A stretch of DNA of 29,391 bases, taken from the NCBI GenBank assembly GCA_964350265.1, contig CAYGJZ010000052.1, positions 1 to 29,391 of the forward strand. The letters run 5' to 3'. The DNA comes from BQJD01 sp964350265 (GTDB taxonomy: Bacteria > Pseudomonadota > Gammaproteobacteria > Arenicellales > CAJQKF01). This document shows positions 28,362-29,391 of this stretch, in pieces; within the stretch, counting starts at the first letter, position 1, and each line of letters opens with the position of its first letter. The notes under the pieces were generated by a model. The model was given only the letters and a program-made list of their open reading frames with translations, had not been told where the DNA came from and did not search any database. The translations under genes and the position numbers were made by a program.

Positions 28362-29391
28362 ATGCTCGAAGCCTATCGTCAACACGAAGCCGAACGCGCC
28401 GAACTCGGCATTCCCCCGCTGCCGCTCAACGCCGAACAGGTGACCGGCCTGGTCGAACTGCTCAAGAACCCGGACAACGCCGGCGAAGAGGGCGACGCCC
28501 TGGTCGAGCTGCTGGTGGAACGGGTGCCGCCCGGGGTGGACGATGCCGCCTACGTCAAGGCCGGCTTCCTCGCCGCCCTCGCCCGCGGCGAGACCCGCTC
28601 GCCGCTGATCGACCGCCGCCGCGCGGTGGAACTGCTCGGCACCATGCTCGGCGGCTACAACATCGCCCCGCTGATCGAGCTGCTCGACGATGACGAACTG
28701 GCCGAGGTGGCCGCCGAGCAGCTCAAGTACACCCTGCTCATGTTCGACGCCCTGCACGACGTCGCGGAAAAGGCCGAGGGCGGCAATGCCCATGCCCGCG
28801 CGGTGATGCAGTCCTGGGCCGATGCGGAGTGGTTCATTCGCCGGCCGGACGTGCCCGCCGAGATCCGCCTGCGCGTGTTCAAGGTCACCGGCGAAACCAA
28901 CACCGACGATCTCTCCCCCGCCCAGGATGCCTGGTCGCGACCGGACATTCCGCTGCATGCGCTGGCCATGCTGAAGAACCCCCGCGACGGCATCACCGAT
29001 GCCATGGCCCAGGTACGCGAGATGAAGGACGAGGGGCTGCCGCTGGCCTACGTCGGCGACGTCGTCGGCACCGGCTCCTCGCGCAAGTCGGCCACCAACT
29101 CGGTGCTCTGGCACATGGGCGAGGACATTCCCTTCGTGCCCAACAAGCGCCAGGGCGGCGTGGTCCTCGGCGGCAAGATCGCGCCGATCTTCTTCAACAC
29201 CGTGGAAGACTCCGGCGCACTGCCCATCGAGTGCCCGGTGGACGACCTGCACATGGGCGACGTCATCGTGGTCAAGCCCCACCAGGGCGTCATCGAGAAC
29301 GAGTCCGGCAAGGTGATCAGCGAATTCACGCTGAAGACCGACGTGCTGCTCGACGAGGTCAAGGCCGGCGGGCGCATCCCGCTGATCATCG
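28362..29391 (+). CDS. acnB: Aconitate hydratase B, 5' part (runs off the right edge)
   Basis: The first 343 residues of AcnB, the bifunctional aconitase / 2-methylisocitrate dehydratase of the TCA and methylcitrate cycles, are present. The start MLEAYRQHEAERAELGI aligns with E. coli AcnB. The HEAT-like N-terminal domain (about 1-155: LVELLKNPDNAGEEG, RVPPGVDDAAYVKAGFLAALA, ELLGTMLGGYNIAPLI) is followed by the swivel domain (about 160-343: VFKVTGETNTDDLSPAQDAWSRPDIPLHALAMLKN, LAYVGDVVGTGSSRKSATNSVLWHMGEDIP, VLGGKIAPIFFNTVEDSGALPIE). The iron-sulfur cluster domains lie beyond the window. ATG 28362 is preceded by AGG 9 nt upstream. Divergent from lysR, which may regulate it. Confidence 0.96.
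   Translation, partial: MLEAYRQHEAERAELGIPPLPLNAEQVTGLVELLKNPDNAGEEGDALVELLVERVPPGVDDAAYVKAGFLAALARGETRSPLIDRRRAVELLGTMLGGYNIAPLIELLDDDELAEVAAEQLKYTLLMFDALHDVAEKAEGGNAHARAVMQSWADAEWFIRRPDVPAEIRLRVFKVTGETNTDDLSPAQDAWSRPDIPLHALAMLKNPRDGITDAMAQVREMKDEGLPLAYVGDVVGTGSSRKSATNSVLWHMGEDIPFVPNKRQGGVVLGGKIAPIFFNTVEDSGALPIECPVDDLHMGDVIVVKPHQGVIENESGKVISEFTLKTDVLLDEVKAGGRIPLII

Noticed and set aside
1..29391. tRNA, rRNA, CRISPR arrays, insertion sequences, prophage genes
   Set aside because: I looked for their typical sequence patterns and found none.

Overview
This is a 29.4 kb stretch of a high-GC (about 70% G+C by eye), gene-dense bacterial chromosome. It is interrupted by two runs of exactly 100 N (22899-22998 and 25929-26028), so it is a scaffolded draft. 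The gene set points to a gammaproteobacterium: YghU-type GST, AcnB-type aconitase, RarD, MarC, and a class II ribonucleotide reductase split into NrdJa and NrdJb as in Pseudomonas. The genus cannot be fixed from sequence reading alone. I see no tRNA, rRNA, CRISPR array, insertion sequence or integrase.

Layout. 1-3008: a GFA-family gene with an apparent one-base frameshift, an exported protein of unknown function, and a divergent MarR regulator (with a C-terminal four-cysteine motif) followed by yghU. 3021-11290: the most striking block, two divergent operons forming an Anbu-type locus. Leftward are Anbu (proteasome-like peptidase), an Amidoligase_2 enzyme and a C26 glutamine amidotransferase-like hydrolase. 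Rightward are a transglutaminase/DUF2126 fusion, a circularly permuted ATP-grasp and an alpha-E protein. Together they hold three predicted ligase-type enzymes and three predicted hydrolase-type enzymes plus one helper, which looks like a peptide or isopeptide making-and-breaking system whose product and target are unknown. 11299-14968: three transporters (YbfB/YjiJ-type MFS, EamA, RarD) and a small coiled-coil membrane protein. 15141-17138: a Tat-exported PhoX-type phosphatase. 17341-20524: an NrdR-controlled nrdJa-nrdJb operon with a clear promoter, two operator boxes and a terminator. 20538-22769: a SulP-STAS-cNMP-binding transporter. 23210-25253: two orphan solute-binding proteins (membrane-tethered TAXI and PhnD-like). 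25270-25902: MarC. 26029-28230: a leftward lysR-rtcB unit plus the first codons of a gene lost in the second gap. 28362-end: the 5' part of acnB, divergent from lysR.

The regulatory signals I trust most are the pair of NrdR boxes placed on the nrdJ promoter, the terminator after nrdJb, and the divergent exported-protein/marR promoter region with a shared palindromic -35 hexamer and a 17-bp direct repeat. Functions of the Anbu block are family-level knowledge plus inference from context; no activity can be shown from sequence alone.
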